A stretch of DNA of 28,483 nucleotides from Pectinatus sp. (GTDB lineage Bacteria > Bacillota > Negativicutes > Selenomonadales > Selenomonadaceae), in contig JAHHSQ010000019.1 of assembly GCA_020025135.1 (NCBI GenBank), positions 1 to 28,483 of the forward strand, written 5' to 3'. Within the stretch, counting starts at the first letter, position 1; every line of letters begins with the position of its first letter. Under the pieces are notes generated by a model. The model saw nothing but the letters and a program-made list of their open reading frames with translations, searched no databases and had not been told where the DNA came from. Positions 7,191-16,265 of this stretch are shown here, piece after piece. A program made the position numbers and the translations under genes.

Positions 7191-7428
7191 ATAAAAACAA
7201 AATTATCGGCAGCTGCTTGTTTCTGACATTCTCTTAAGAATGCTGTTCACACCAAATCGCTACTTTGATGCAGTCCCATTTTGAACTTCTCATCGTTTCC
7301 CATGAGCACAGACTATCTCTTCTCCCGCACTTAAAAAGTGTTAGGGGAAAACTGCTTCGATGCGCTTACATCTACTTCCTCGCCAGGAATAGTCGTTGAA
7401 CTTTCTCCTCTTGGGAGCTTAGCTGCTG
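6832..7428. repeat. Two direct copies of the intron core (6832-6965 and 7295-7428)
   Basis: The two introns are homologous and lie in the same orientation. Blocks 6832-6862 and 7295-7325 are identical over 31 bases; blocks 6922-6965 and 7385-7428 are identical over 44 bases. The variable part between them differs in sequence but has almost the same length, so the copies are old enough to have diverged outside the catalytic core. Confidence 0.9.
7191..7242 (-). CDS. addA: addA micro-exon (52 nt) between two group I introns
   Basis: Inferred exon 2, reading S-FLRECQKQAAADNFVFI when joined to exons 1 and 3. Exon 1 ends in phase 1, this segment is 52 nt (1 mod 3), and exon 3 starts with one base, so all phases close exactly. 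The right end is preceded by a G (the last base of intron 1), and the left end is a U at the 5' splice site of intron 2, as group I splicing requires. The residues fill the gap between PFSRMIRAERF and QGVID, a spacing normal for AddA. This is inference from sequence; RNA evidence would settle it. Confidence 0.72.
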
Positions 7429-7641
7429 GTCGGCAATTTTCAGCAGATAGGATTTAACCCTGTGCCATCTGATTAATTTTTTCTACTTTCGTCACTTTCG
7501 CCTGTGCGCTTTTTTCATCGCTCTGCTGTAGTTTAATCAGCTTTATGCTTTTCCAGCAATTCAATTTTTTCATGCTTATCGCTATTTACATACTAGTTTC
7601 CCAATATGTTTACTATTGGAAAGCCTCACTTTCCAGTCAAT
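7243..7641 (-). ncRNA. Group I intron 1 in addA (399 nt, no ORF)
   Basis: The 5' splice site is supported by a 7-bp P1: exon end CGCTTTT pairs with the internal guide GAAAGTG, with the canonical U-G pair at the junction (T7642 with G7633) and an 8-base loop. A P2 hairpin follows (TTTCCAATA/TATTGGGAAA). Further on, CTGATTAA/TTAATCAG can pair; the same stem in intron 2 is changed on both sides yet still pairs. Core R (7390-7401) and S (7309-7318) elements form P7. P9 is GCATCAAA/TTTGGTGT. The intron ends in G7243. R-S order and orientation match the addA strand. There is no reading frame of note inside. Confidence 0.85.
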
Positions 7642-10600
7642 AAAAGCGTTCTGCCCTAATCATGCGCGAAAAAGGTAATTCTCTCCTTACTATGCTAGCC
7701 TCACATAACTTTTTCCCAAGCGTTGTTTGGAAAAAACTACTAATCGCCTTTTTCTTGATACGTGGAATATCGGCAGGTGAGATAATTTCTCTTTCTGCCA
7801 TATTCCTAAGTTGCCCATCGATTCCCGCGATACTCAAATCGCCCTGCAAATCCAAATGTTGCATTACACTGTGCATCAAAGTACCATATTCTAAACCTGT
7901 CAATCGCCCTCCCTGTAAAAATTGGGGCCTTTTATAACTGTTTTTATCAAACAACATCTCTCCCCTACTCTCTTCACTAAACCGCCGTTTAATTTCTGTA
8001 ATAGAAAGTTTTGCTGGCACATTTTCGTAAAGATAAAAGGGATATTGCCAATGCAAGCGGTTCTCTATCCATTCTGGAGTACCTTTTCTATCCGGCAAAA
8101 GCTGACGGTTAGCTATATATTGCCAAATCTGCCCCTGCTCTAACGCCTCGGTATCGCCATCTTCTGCCAACTGAGGATTAATAAAGTGTACTTTCCAATG
8201 CGAAACATACGGTTCTGCCGTACTAAAAACAAGCGGTTTATCTTCCGTTTCTGGAATTCCCAACTGATTAAAAATAGCATAACCGAACCAATCCAAATAA
8301 CTTCGCGCTTGCATGACTTGGTAGGGCCGTAATTTCTCCTCTAGCGAATTATCTTGCCAACTAGACCACTGTTCTAGACCATTTTTTAGAGTTCCAGTTA
8401 AAATGAGCTTTTCTCGCGCTCTAGTCAGTGCAACATATAAAATTCGCAATTCCTCTGCTTTGCTTTCATTATTAATTTGCTCGGCAATTGCCTGTCTCGC
8501 CAAAGTTGGATAACGAGCATGATATTTTTCCTGATAGCAATATGGTCCCAAACCATAACGACGATGGATTAGAAGTGCATTATGGCTATCTTGCAAATTG
8601 AAACCACCTTGTAAGTTGGCCAAAATGACGATAGGAAATTCCAATCCTTTACTCTTATGAACCGTCATAATACGCACAACGTCTTCATTCTCTCCCATGG
8701 TCCGCGCACTAGAAAGGTCAGTACCGGCCTTTTGCAATTTGCCAACAAATTGCAAAAAGCGAAATAGCCCGCGATAATCAGTCTTCTCATAACTATATGC
8801 ACGCTCATAGAGCATCCGCAAATTAGCTTGTCGCAGTAATCCACCTGGCAAAGTACCACAATAATCATAGAAATTTGTTTCATCATAGAGATGCCAAATC
8901 AAGTTAGCCACACTGCGATAACGCGAAAATTCACGCCAATCATGCAAATGTTCCAGGAAGGACGCAATTTTATTCCGCAAATCCTCATTTTCCCCTGTAT
9001 CTCGATAGCAAAGCAGTGCCAAATAAAAATTGTCCGTTGAGCCAATAGTACGGATTTCTCCTAACTCTTCAGCAGTAAAGGAAAAAAGCGGCGAAAATAG
9101 CACTGCTACCAAAGGAATGTCCTGTTGAGGATTATCAATAATCTGCAATAGTGCCAACATAGTGCGAATTTCCGTTTCAGCAAAATAACCGCTATTTATA
9201 TTAGCATAGGCGGGAATGTTAGCATTTTTGAGAGCCGTTAAAAGCACCTCAGCGCGACCACTAGCTGAACGCAAAAGTATGACAATATCTCGATAGATAA
9301 CGGGGCGATAGGCCTGTAACTGTTTATCATAAACATGCCTACCAGCACGCATGAGCATTTTAATGCGTTCGGCAATGAAAAGCGCTTCTCGTTGTAAATT
9401 ATCTTTATTACTGTGTTTCTCTTCGTCCGTCATCAACCAGACCTCGGTATCGTGGTCAATAGTATTCGCATTTTCCTCATACTGAAAGCCATTTTTCAAG
9501 GCCTCACTACTCCCATATTCCAATTCTGTAGCTCCACCAATAAGCAAGTGAGAGAAAAGGGCATTCACCGTTTGTAAGATATTATCTTGACTGCGAAAAT
9601 TTTGAGCTAAATCGATACGTTCTGTCTTGCTTCCACTAGGGTAAGCCTGATATTTTTGCAAGAATAATTCTGGCTCTGCCAAGCGAAAGCGATAAATACT
9701 CTGTTTGACATCGCCAACTAAAAAGCTATGTGTTTCTGGCGACAATAGCAGCTTAATTATGGCTTCTTGAACGCCATTTGTATCTTGGTATTCATCTACC
9801 ATCACTTCTCGATAATATTGACTGAGTTGTTTGGCAATAGGAGAGGGTAATAATTTTTCTGCTGTAGATTCTGGTTCTGCCAAAACACGTAAAGCGAAAT
9901 GCTCTAAATCGCTAAAATCTAAAATAGACCGCTTCTTTTTCGCCTGGGCAAAACTGGTAGCAAAACTTTGTGTCAGACGACAAAGTTCTCCCATGGTGGC
10001 TTCTTGACTAGCTAAGTCGGCTAACACCGCTTTTTCTGACGCACGAAAAAATCGTTTTTCCAAGCCTTGAATAATATCCTTCAAATTGTTTCTTTGTTTT
10101 TTTATCCACTCTTTTTCTGCTGGAGAAAATGCCTTCGGAATGGCTAGTCGCGAAAAAGAATGTTGCTGTAAATAAACCACGGCGCTATCCCAAGAAAGGG
10201 AAAAAGCCTGCTTAAATCCCTGCACTAATTCTTCATCACTATTCAAAGCCTCTACTTCTCCCACTGGTAAATGCTGCAAAATCTGTTCAGCCTGTTCTAT
10301 GCCAGCCACTACCCTCTCCCTGACAATTTTCATCCACGGTAAATCTGCTAAATGCGTTTCCTCAGTAATATGAAAAGCTTGTGGTAAGGACTGCAACCAT
10401 TGGTTCGGAAATGGCTGGCTGAGTGAGTTTTCATACAAAGCAAAGATAATGTTAATTAACTCATCATCGCCTCGTTCATTGCCATAACAATCGGCAACCC
10501 GCAAAAATAAATCATTATTTGACTTGGCATATTCTTCTTCCAGCATGGCTTCGATAACATCATTTTTGAGAAGACCTATTTCTTGTTCGTTAGCCAAACG

Positions 10601-10978
10601 AAATTCCGAGTCTATATCAGCGATATGAAAATAACGCTGTAATAAATTTTTACAAAAAGCGTGTAACGTGGATATGGAAGCATTATTGAGTAATAAAAGC
10701 TGACGTTCCATACGTTGCATTTTCGGCCAATCTTTCTCGTCAGCGGCTTGGTTTAAAACCTTCTCAATCGCTCGCCCAATGCGCATACGCATTTCTGCTG
10801 CTGCTGCTGCGGTAAAAGTGACTACTAGGATTCTATCTACATCTATTTCATCTTCTAAAAGCAAATGGATAATTCTTTCTACTAAAACTGCTGTTTTGCC
10901 AGACCCAGCAGCCGCTGCGACTAAGACATCTTTATCTCTTTGCCAAATAGCCTGCTGTTGTTCTACTGACCATTGCAT
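7642..10978 (-). CDS. addA: addA exon 1: AddA helicase domains (ATP-dependent helicase/nuclease subunit A)
   Basis: AddA pairs with AddB to unwind and resect double-strand breaks for RecA. This exon gives 1112 residues of UvrD/SF1 helicase: Walker A AAAGSGKT (22-29), Walker B VDEYQDTN, motif V VHKSKGLEF, and motif VI LYVALTRAREKL. The open frame runs on three bases after the splice point plus a TGA at 7637-7639, so the unspliced product (1113 aa) lacks the nuclease. Splicing both downstream introns gives 1200 residues, close to the usual ~1230. The ATG at 10978 has AAGGAGG 10 bases upstream. addB, normally just upstream, is not in the window; the upstream 550 bp is noncoding. Confidence 0.93.
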
Positions 10979-11044
10979 AATCTTTCAACCTCCTTCTTGA
11001 TTTTATTCATTATTTCCACTATTTTTCATAACTATCATGCCCCT

Positions 11045-11050
11045 ATTATA
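11045..11050 (-). promoter_or_regulatory. -10 box for addA
   Basis: TATAAT on the - strand, 67 bases before the addA ATG, preceded by GGT. No convincing -35 at 16-18 bp spacing was found, so this is a partial promoter call. Confidence 0.35.
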
Positions 11051-11194
11051 ACCGATAAAGAAATATCAAGCTTTTATTTTTCTCACTATAGTCATATATT
11101 ATGTGTTATTTTTATATCATAAATAAAAATTATTTTCGACGTAAAAAGAGCTTTTTCTAACAATCATAGTAAGCCTATAAAGAAGGCTTAAAAC

Positions 11195-11223
11195 TTGACT
11201 TCTCCGCAATATTAAAGTAAAAT
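11195..11223 (+). promoter_or_regulatory. Strong promoter of accC
   Basis: TTGACT (11195-11200, 5/6), a 17-bp spacer, and TAAAAT (11218-11223, 5/6). Transcription should start near 11230, leaving about 300 bases of untranslated leader before accC. Confidence 0.75.
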
Positions 11224-11528
11224 TAACTCGAATTTTTAACATGGTTTTGCTGGCCAAATAAGCGGCAAGCATTACCTATAACCGCTAAAAATTTGTTTTT
11301 TAAAAAGCAGTTTTCCCCATAGTAAATGATATTTATGGAGCATTTATTTCGTTATTTTAGCGCATTGATAAATTGCACTACAATCGTGAATAATATCTTG
11401 GGAAAAATACAAACTAGATATGTACTAAGAAAATGAAGGGCTCCTGGCAAGCCCATTGAGGTAATCTCTCAAAAATCTTTCCCTACTTGAAAGGAAGAAT
11501 GTCAATATTATTTTGAGGGAGTTGGTAT

Positions 11529-12950
11529 TTGTTGTTTAAAAGAATTCTCATTGCCAATCGTGGCGAAATAGCCGTCCGCGTCATTCGTGCCTGTCGAGAA
11601 ATGGGCATTCAATCTGTCGCCGTCTATTCTGACGAAGATAAAAATGCCATGCACGTGCAATTAGCTGATTTGGCTTGTCACATCGGGCCTTCTGATGCTA
11701 CAGAATCATATCTCAATGCTGAAGCAATGCTCCAAGCAGCTATAGATAGTGAAGCTGATGCCGTTCATCCTGGTTATGGTTTCCTCTCCGAAGATGCCGA
11801 TTTTGCCGAAAAAGTTACTGAAGCTGGCATGGTTTGGATTGGACCACATCCAGAAACATTGCGTAAAGTTGGCGATAAAGACATTGCTAGAGCAGCTATG
11901 GTGCCTGCTAATATTCCCATGTCCAAAGGTAGTGAGCCTCTTTTAGATGATGAGGATGCCATTGCCAAAGCCCAGGAAGTCGGCTATCCCGTTATTCTAA
12001 AGCCCGTATCCGGTGGCGGTGGCAAAGGTATGATGGTCATAAATTCAGAAGAAGAATTGAAGAAAATTCTGCAAATCGTATCCCTGCAAAACATCAAATA
12101 CTACTTTGAACACTATATCGAACGCTCTAGACATATTGAAGTACAAATCGTTGCCGACAATTATGGTACTATTTTGCACCTTGGAGAAAGAGAATGCTCT
12201 CTGCAACGTCGCAATCAAAAATTATTGGAAGAATCGCCTTCTATTGCTCTTACCGATGATATGCGTAAACGCGTCGGCGATTTAGCAATTAAAGCCGCAA
12301 AATCCGTACACTATAGCAATATTGGAACTGTTGAATTTCTCTTGAATTTAAAAGACAATAACTTCTATTTCATGGAAATCAATCCACGCATTCAGGTAGA
12401 ACACGCTGTAACGGAAGCAGTTACTGGTATAGATTTGGTGAAAACCCAAATCCGCATTGCTGCCGGCGAACCATTGGAATTAAAGCAAGAAGATATCAAA
12501 TTTGAAGGTCATGCCATCGAATGCCGTATCAATGCTGAAGACCCAGAAAATAATTTTTTACCCTCGCCAGGTATGGTTGATTTCTTCATCCAACCAGGTG
12601 GCCCGCGCGTGCGCGTAGACGGTGGTATCTGTGCTGGGCTAAGTATTTCTCCTTACTATGATTCCATGATTGCCAAAATCATCACGCACGGCGCAACGCG
12701 TGGCGATGCCATCAAAATCATGCAAAGAGCCTTAGATGAATTCACTATCGAAGGTATCAAAACCACTATCCCACTTCATCAAAAAATTCTCGCTGACAGT
12801 TACTTCCGCGTCGGCAATTTTGATACGCGCTTTATTAAAGAGCATTTTTCTCGTTATCACTATACCAACGGCAAGAACAAAAAACAGAATCCTGATGAAA
12901 ATTCTGATGATGTCCGCTCGGCCATTAAATCAGGCGTTTATTCCATTTAA
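11529..12950 (+). CDS. accC: Biotin carboxylase (acetyl-CoA carboxylase subunit)
   Basis: ATP-dependent carboxylation of biotin on the carrier protein BCCP, supplying malonyl-CoA synthesis. It begins with the family signature FKRILIANRGEIAVRVIRA, has the ATP-grasp glycine loop SGGGGKGM (161-168), and carries FMEINPRIQVEH (281-292) in the active site. The 473 residues exceed the usual ~447; the excess is a polar, Lys/Asn-rich tail after about 440. Two TTG codons (11529 and 11532) could start it; 11532 gives the usual MFKRILIANRG. GAGGGAG lies 7-10 bases upstream. No accB or other carboxylase subunit is adjacent, so the partner carboxyltransferase cannot be read from context. A biotin carboxylase of another carboxylase complex is the alternative. 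Confidence 0.9.
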   Translation: MLFKRILIANRGEIAVRVIRACREMGIQSVAVYSDEDKNAMHVQLADLACHIGPSDATESYLNAEAMLQAAIDSEADAVHPGYGFLSEDADFAEKVTEAGMVWIGPHPETLRKVGDKDIARAAMVPANIPMSKGSEPLLDDEDAIAKAQEVGYPVILKPVSGGGGKGMMVINSEEELKKILQIVSLQNIKYYFEHYIERSRHIEVQIVADNYGTILHLGERECSLQRRNQKLLEESPSIALTDDMRKRVGDLAIKAAKSVHYSNIGTVEFLLNLKDNNFYFMEINPRIQVEHAVTEAVTGIDLVKTQIRIAAGEPLELKQEDIKFEGHAIECRINAEDPENNFLPSPGMVDFFIQPGGPRVRVDGGICAGLSISPYYDSMIAKIITHGATRGDAIKIMQRALDEFTIEGIKTTIPLHQKILADSYFRVGNFDTRFIKEHFSRYHYTNGKNKKQNPDENSDDVRSAIKSGVYSI

Positions 12951-12983
12951 TTATCCTATCAACTAAATAGTTTCAACATTAAA

Positions 12984-13013
12984 AAACGGGTCCCTAGCAA
13001 TGGGGACCCGTTT
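12984..13013. terminator. Bidirectional terminator between accC and the DagK-like gene
   Basis: An 11-bp GC-rich stem (12984-12994 with 13003-13013) and an 8-base loop, with A's on the left and T's on the right. It sits between the stops of two convergent genes. Confidence 0.9.
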
Positions 13014-13044
13014 AGCATATATGCAATAGCATATAAATAACCGA

Positions 13045-13971
13045 CTATATTTTATCATCTATCATGGGGGCAAATATCTGCAAACGCTGTTGCAAAACTT
13101 TTATCTCAATTGGTAGGTCTGGCCCTGGGTCACCATCGATATCACTCTCTAAGGTTTCGGTACAAGCGATACTACAATTTGCCGTTGGTAAATAGACAAC
13201 ATTCTTATTCTCCTTGAGCGGTTTACCACTCACTATTTCCGCAATTAAAGCCACTAATTCTGGAATACTACATTGTTTTAAAATGATGAGTTCCATCTTG
13301 CCATCGTCTAAAACTGCTTGCGTAGATAAATTTTTAAACCCAGCTACTACCGAGCTGTTGACGAGCAAAACAAAAAATGCCTTCAGATGTTTTTTTCGTC
13401 CATCGGCCATGATTTTCAAATTTAAAGCGCGAAATCTAGGCATTGTCCCCAAACCATGTAAATAATAAGCCATCCGCCCCAAAACTGTCTTTAACTTTCT
13501 ATCCACTTCATGGGCAACACAAGTCAACATGCCAGCACTCGCCACATTGATAAAATAACGTTCACCAATTAATCCCACATCAATGCGTCTTTTTTGACCG
13601 GCAATTATCTGTTGTATATATTCTTCTAAGTTACCGTGATTAATTCCTAAAGCTGTAGCAAAATCATTGCATGTCCCACACGGGAAAATTGCCACTGGCA
13701 CATCTTCTTTTCCCTGCAATAATCTATTTACAAATTCACTTAAAGTACCATCTCCGCCCGCAATTATCACGCCATCTGGCTTTACCGATTGCACTAATTC
13801 AAGGAAATCACTATTATCTAGGGAAGTGCGGTACGGCACTAAAAAGACCTTTCCCTCCTGAAATTTAGCGACAATTTTATCTAATCTCTTGCGCACCAAG
13901 GCATTACCAGAGACAGGATTATACACAAAAATAAATTTCTGTACAATCTGCACCATCTTCTCTCTAACCAA
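13045..13971 (-). CDS. Diacylglycerol/lipid kinase family protein (DagK/YegS-like)
   Basis: Phosphorylates a lipid such as diacylglycerol, recycling it into phospholipid synthesis. Shows the family's NPVSG (18-22), the nucleotide-binding GGDGT (72-76), and PCGTCNDFA (97-105), then the C-terminal beta-sandwich part. The 308 residues fit the family. The frame opens at a TTG (13971) with AAGGTGA 7 bases upstream; an ATG five codons later is the alternative and has a poorer ribosome binding site. It follows the murJ-like gene on the same strand, separated by 250 bases with a hairpin, so it may have its own promoter. The precise lipid substrate cannot be told. Confidence 0.88.
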   Translation of the reverse strand: MVREKMVQIVQKFIFVYNPVSGNALVRKRLDKIVAKFQEGKVFLVPYRTSLDNSDFLELVQSVKPDGVIIAGGDGTLSEFVNRLLQGKEDVPVAIFPCGTCNDFATALGINHGNLEEYIQQIIAGQKRRIDVGLIGERYFINVASAGMLTCVAHEVDRKLKTVLGRMAYYLHGLGTMPRFRALNLKIMADGRKKHLKAFFVLLVNSSVVAGFKNLSTQAVLDDGKMELIILKQCSIPELVALIAEIVSGKPLKENKNVVYLPTANCSIACTETLESDIDGDPGPDLPIEIKVLQQRLQIFAPMIDDKI

Positions 13972-14018
13972 ACCATCTTCACCTTTATCTAGTTTGGCTC
14001 CTACTAGTCAGAATACAA

Positions 14019-14038
14019 TCGCAAAACCAATTTTGCGA
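14019..14038. repeat. Palindrome upstream of the DagK-like gene
   Basis: TCGCAAAA and TTTTGCGA are exact inverted repeats around a CCAA centre, 48 bases before the DagK-like start. It could be an operator or an mRNA hairpin. Confidence 0.5.
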
Positions 14039-14096
14039 CAACTAGCTACTCCTTCTTCCCATTATTTATCGGCCGTGCTCCATGGCAGGGCGCATT

Positions 14097-14145
14097 CTGT
14101 AACCACTTTAGCCGACATTTCTTCTGTCATTGTACCACTTTACAG
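14097..14145. repeat. Spaced direct repeat inside an inverted repeat
   Basis: GTAACCACTTTA (14099-14110) and GTACCACTTTA (14132-14142) are near-identical and 33 bases apart, about three helical turns. The segment is also bounded by CTGTAA (14097-14102) and TTACAG (14140-14145). Its role is unknown. Confidence 0.4.
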
Positions 14146-14174
14146 GGCATGTACATATTTTTTTATCGATAAGC

Positions 14175-14202
14175 AAAGGGCACGGTCATAGCCATGCCCT
14201 TT
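14175..14202 (-). terminator. Probable terminator after the MurJ-like gene
   Basis: An 11-bp stem with one G-T pair (arms 14175-14185 and 14192-14202) and a 6-base loop, starting 22 bases past the stop of the - strand gene. The T-run beyond the stem is short, so termination may be partial. Confidence 0.6.
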
Positions 14203-14223
14203 TATCTAAAAAATACTTTTTCT

Positions 14224-15873
14224 TCAATGAAATAAACCAAATTTATTAAAAACTTTGATTACGTATTTACCGACTACGGGAAGAGCTGCCATATCATCTT
14301 CCTTGACCCCTTTAATAGCAACTAGTGAGGCCAAATAGACTACTGAGCCAATAAAGAAGGATAGCAAGGTTCCCATCGCATTGCTATGGGTATGCAAGTA
14401 AATGTACTGATAACTAAAGTAAATAGCACCACCCATAACTGCAGCCGCAATCATGTTTTTTAAAACCTGCAATAATTCCATCTTATAATTGATAAATCGA
14501 TATAAAAAGTACAAATTAATAAATGCTGCTACACCAATATCTGCCGCTGTTGCCCACGCAGCCCCCATAATTCCCAAAGATGGTTGGGCCGTAAAGGTCC
14601 AATTTAATATTACTTTGATAACTGCTGCAATAATCATATTTACCATTGGCACAGTAGGATGCCCTAAGCCCTGCAAGACAGCCGTCGTAACCTGATGTAG
14701 CCCCAAAAGAACGATAGAAAAGGAAGAAACCCACACTGCAGGGCCAGCATCAGGAGCATTGTAAATGAGGGTAGAAATAGGCACAGCCAAAATAAATACC
14801 GTCACAAAAGCGGGAAAGCAAATAAAATTGGAAATACGCACTGCCGCCGCTGTTTGATTGAAACAACTTTCATTATCTTTTAAAATGCGAGCATGTGAAA
14901 TAGCTGGCACAATGCTGACAGCCAAAGCTGCCGTCAGGATAGTAGATAAATTGACAAGTGGTACTGCCATTCCTGTTAAATAACCAAACAATTTAGTGGC
15001 CTGATTGACGGAATAACCAGCCACTTCTAAACGTTGCGGAACTATCAATAAATCCAAATTGGCCACCACAGGAAGCATAATACTCGTGGCCGAAACAGGT
15101 AAAGAGAGCTGAAAAATTCTTTTCATAATCTTCCAGACATTTTCACTTTTATCAGCTTCTTGTGGCAATAATTCTTCAGGCGTATACATAGACTTAATAT
15201 CGCGATTTAATTTCCAATGGAAATAAACTAAAACCAACAAGCCCATCACAGCACCCGCTAAAGCGCCTAAACTAGCACCAGCTGCGGCGTACTCTATGCC
15301 ATAAGGCAATAGCATTTGAGCAAAAACCACCATCGTGATAACGCGGAATATTTGTTCCACTATCTGCGATACACCAGTCGGTGTCATGCGTTGCCACCCT
15401 TGTAAATAACCGCGCGAACTAGCCAAAATGGTGACAAAGAAAATAGCTGGTGCTAAAGCAATAACGGCATAATAAGCGCGTGGGTCACGAATCAAATCCC
15501 ACTCGATAAGCCAATGAGCACCATAATAAGTCAACAGACTACACACTAGTCCTGTTACAAACATCACGCTCATCGAAATATGAAATACCCGTCGTGCTCC
15601 CCAAATATCACGCATGGCCACGCGCTCCGCCGTAACGATAGAAATAGCTACTGGCACACCGGCAGTGGAAATATTAAAAGCCAAAAAATAAATGGGAAAA
15701 GCCATTTGATAAAGACCAATTCCCACGCCACCTAAAACACGCGAAACGAAAATCCAATTCAAAGAACCAATAACCTTGACAACAATGCCCGCTATCGTCA
15801 AGATAAGCGTTCCTTTTAAAAACGTCGTTTTCTGCTTGCTTTCTTGTTTATCTACTGTATTAATAACACGCAC
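14224..15873 (-). CDS. MurJ/SpoVB-like MOP-superfamily flippase
   Basis: A 549-residue polytopic membrane protein with about 14 hydrophobic helices, belonging to the MATE/MOP exporter superfamily (MurJ, MviN, SpoVB, Wzx). Signature stretches are the N-terminal LKGTLILTIAGIVVKVIGSL and the SRGYLQGWQRMTPTG loop at about 157-171, typical of SpoVB/YtgP-like members that flip lipid II or polysaccharide intermediates. Starts at GTG (15873) with AGCAGG just upstream, closer than ideal; no ATG is in frame nearby. TATAAT boxes occur at 15955-15965 on the same strand. The substrate (lipid II or another undecaprenyl-linked sugar) is inferred from family only. Confidence 0.88.
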   Translation of the reverse strand: MRVINTVDKQESKQKTTFLKGTLILTIAGIVVKVIGSLNWIFVSRVLGGVGIGLYQMAFPIYFLAFNISTAGVPVAISIVTAERVAMRDIWGARRVFHISMSVMFVTGLVCSLLTYYGAHWLIEWDLIRDPRAYYAVIALAPAIFFVTILASSRGYLQGWQRMTPTGVSQIVEQIFRVITMVVFAQMLLPYGIEYAAAGASLGALAGAVMGLLVLVYFHWKLNRDIKSMYTPEELLPQEADKSENVWKIMKRIFQLSLPVSATSIMLPVVANLDLLIVPQRLEVAGYSVNQATKLFGYLTGMAVPLVNLSTILTAALAVSIVPAISHARILKDNESCFNQTAAAVRISNFICFPAFVTVFILAVPISTLIYNAPDAGPAVWVSSFSIVLLGLHQVTTAVLQGLGHPTVPMVNMIIAAVIKVILNWTFTAQPSLGIMGAAWATAADIGVAAFINLYFLYRFINYKMELLQVLKNMIAAAVMGGAIYFSYQYIYLHTHSNAMGTLLSFFIGSVVYLASLVAIKGVKEDDMAALPVVGKYVIKVFNKFGLFH

Positions 15874-15954
15874 CTGCTTTTCAACCGTATTAAAATTTTG
15901 CCGAATAAACTAACCCGTCTATCGACACAAAAATTCTCCTAATCAATAAGTTAC

Positions 15955-15965
15955 ATTATATTATA
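15955..15965 (-). promoter_or_regulatory. Overlapping TATAAT boxes upstream of the MurJ-like gene
   Basis: The - strand reads TATAATATAAT, offering two overlapping perfect -10 boxes 82-92 bases before the GTG. The -35 matches are poor. Between box and gene, AGGAGA precedes a GTG that opens a 12-codon frame; it is too short to judge. Confidence 0.4.
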
Positions 15966-16035
15966 CTTTCTGCTAAAAAGCTATTATCCAAGACCATTAT
16001 CATCTAGCTCCCTACTAAATTTATGCCTTCCTCAC

Positions 16036-16064
16036 TTGCTAGAAATTTTCTTTTCGCCTATAAT
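16036..16064 (+). promoter_or_regulatory. Promoter of the GalT/HIT-like gene
   Basis: TTGCTA (16036-16041, 4/6 to -35), a 17-bp spacer, and TATAAT (16059-16064, perfect -10). The predicted start near 16071 leaves a leader of about 195 bases. Confidence 0.65.
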
Positions 16065-16265
16065 AAAGAAAATTGTCTGAATAATCTTTTATTTTAAATA
16101 AAATTTTCAGGCACATAATATTTCCTGCCAGAAATAATCGTCAATGAGATTGAATTATTTGCTCTGTCGTAGCATAATGAGAATATCAACCAATCAGCAA
16201 ATAAGAAAAATTCTACGTCCAAATTTATCAATCGATAAACACGGCGAAGAAATGGGGTAAAAAGT

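Larger units (their letters stand above)
10979..11528. other. 550-bp divergent intergenic region between addA and accC
   Basis: AT-rich and without a plausible gene. It holds the addA -10 box (11045-11050), a small hairpin TAAGCCT/AGGCTTA (near 11170-11190), the strong accC promoter (11195-11223), and about 300 bases of transcribed accC leader. The leader's last 100 bases contain hairpins GGGCT/AGCCC (about 11439-11455) and TTGAG/CTCAA (about 11456-11472) and a TCTTTCC/GGAAGA arm pair near 11477-11500. Confidence 0.6.
15874..16265. other. 392-bp divergent intergenic region (MurJ-like / GalT-like)
   Basis: AT-rich with promoters facing both ways: TATAAT boxes for the MurJ-like gene at 15955-15965 and a full promoter for the + strand gene at 16036-16064. 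The rest is a ~195-base + strand leader with a 7-bp AAATAAT/ATTATTT arm pair (about 16132-16160). I see no gene here; the 60-codon - strand frame lacks a credible start context. Confidence 0.55.

Noticed and set aside
6549..7636. addA broken by a frameshift or IS insertion instead of introns
   Set aside because: The inserted segment has no IS ends or transposase. It holds two homologous ribozyme-like units in the sense strand, and exon phases close exactly on removal.
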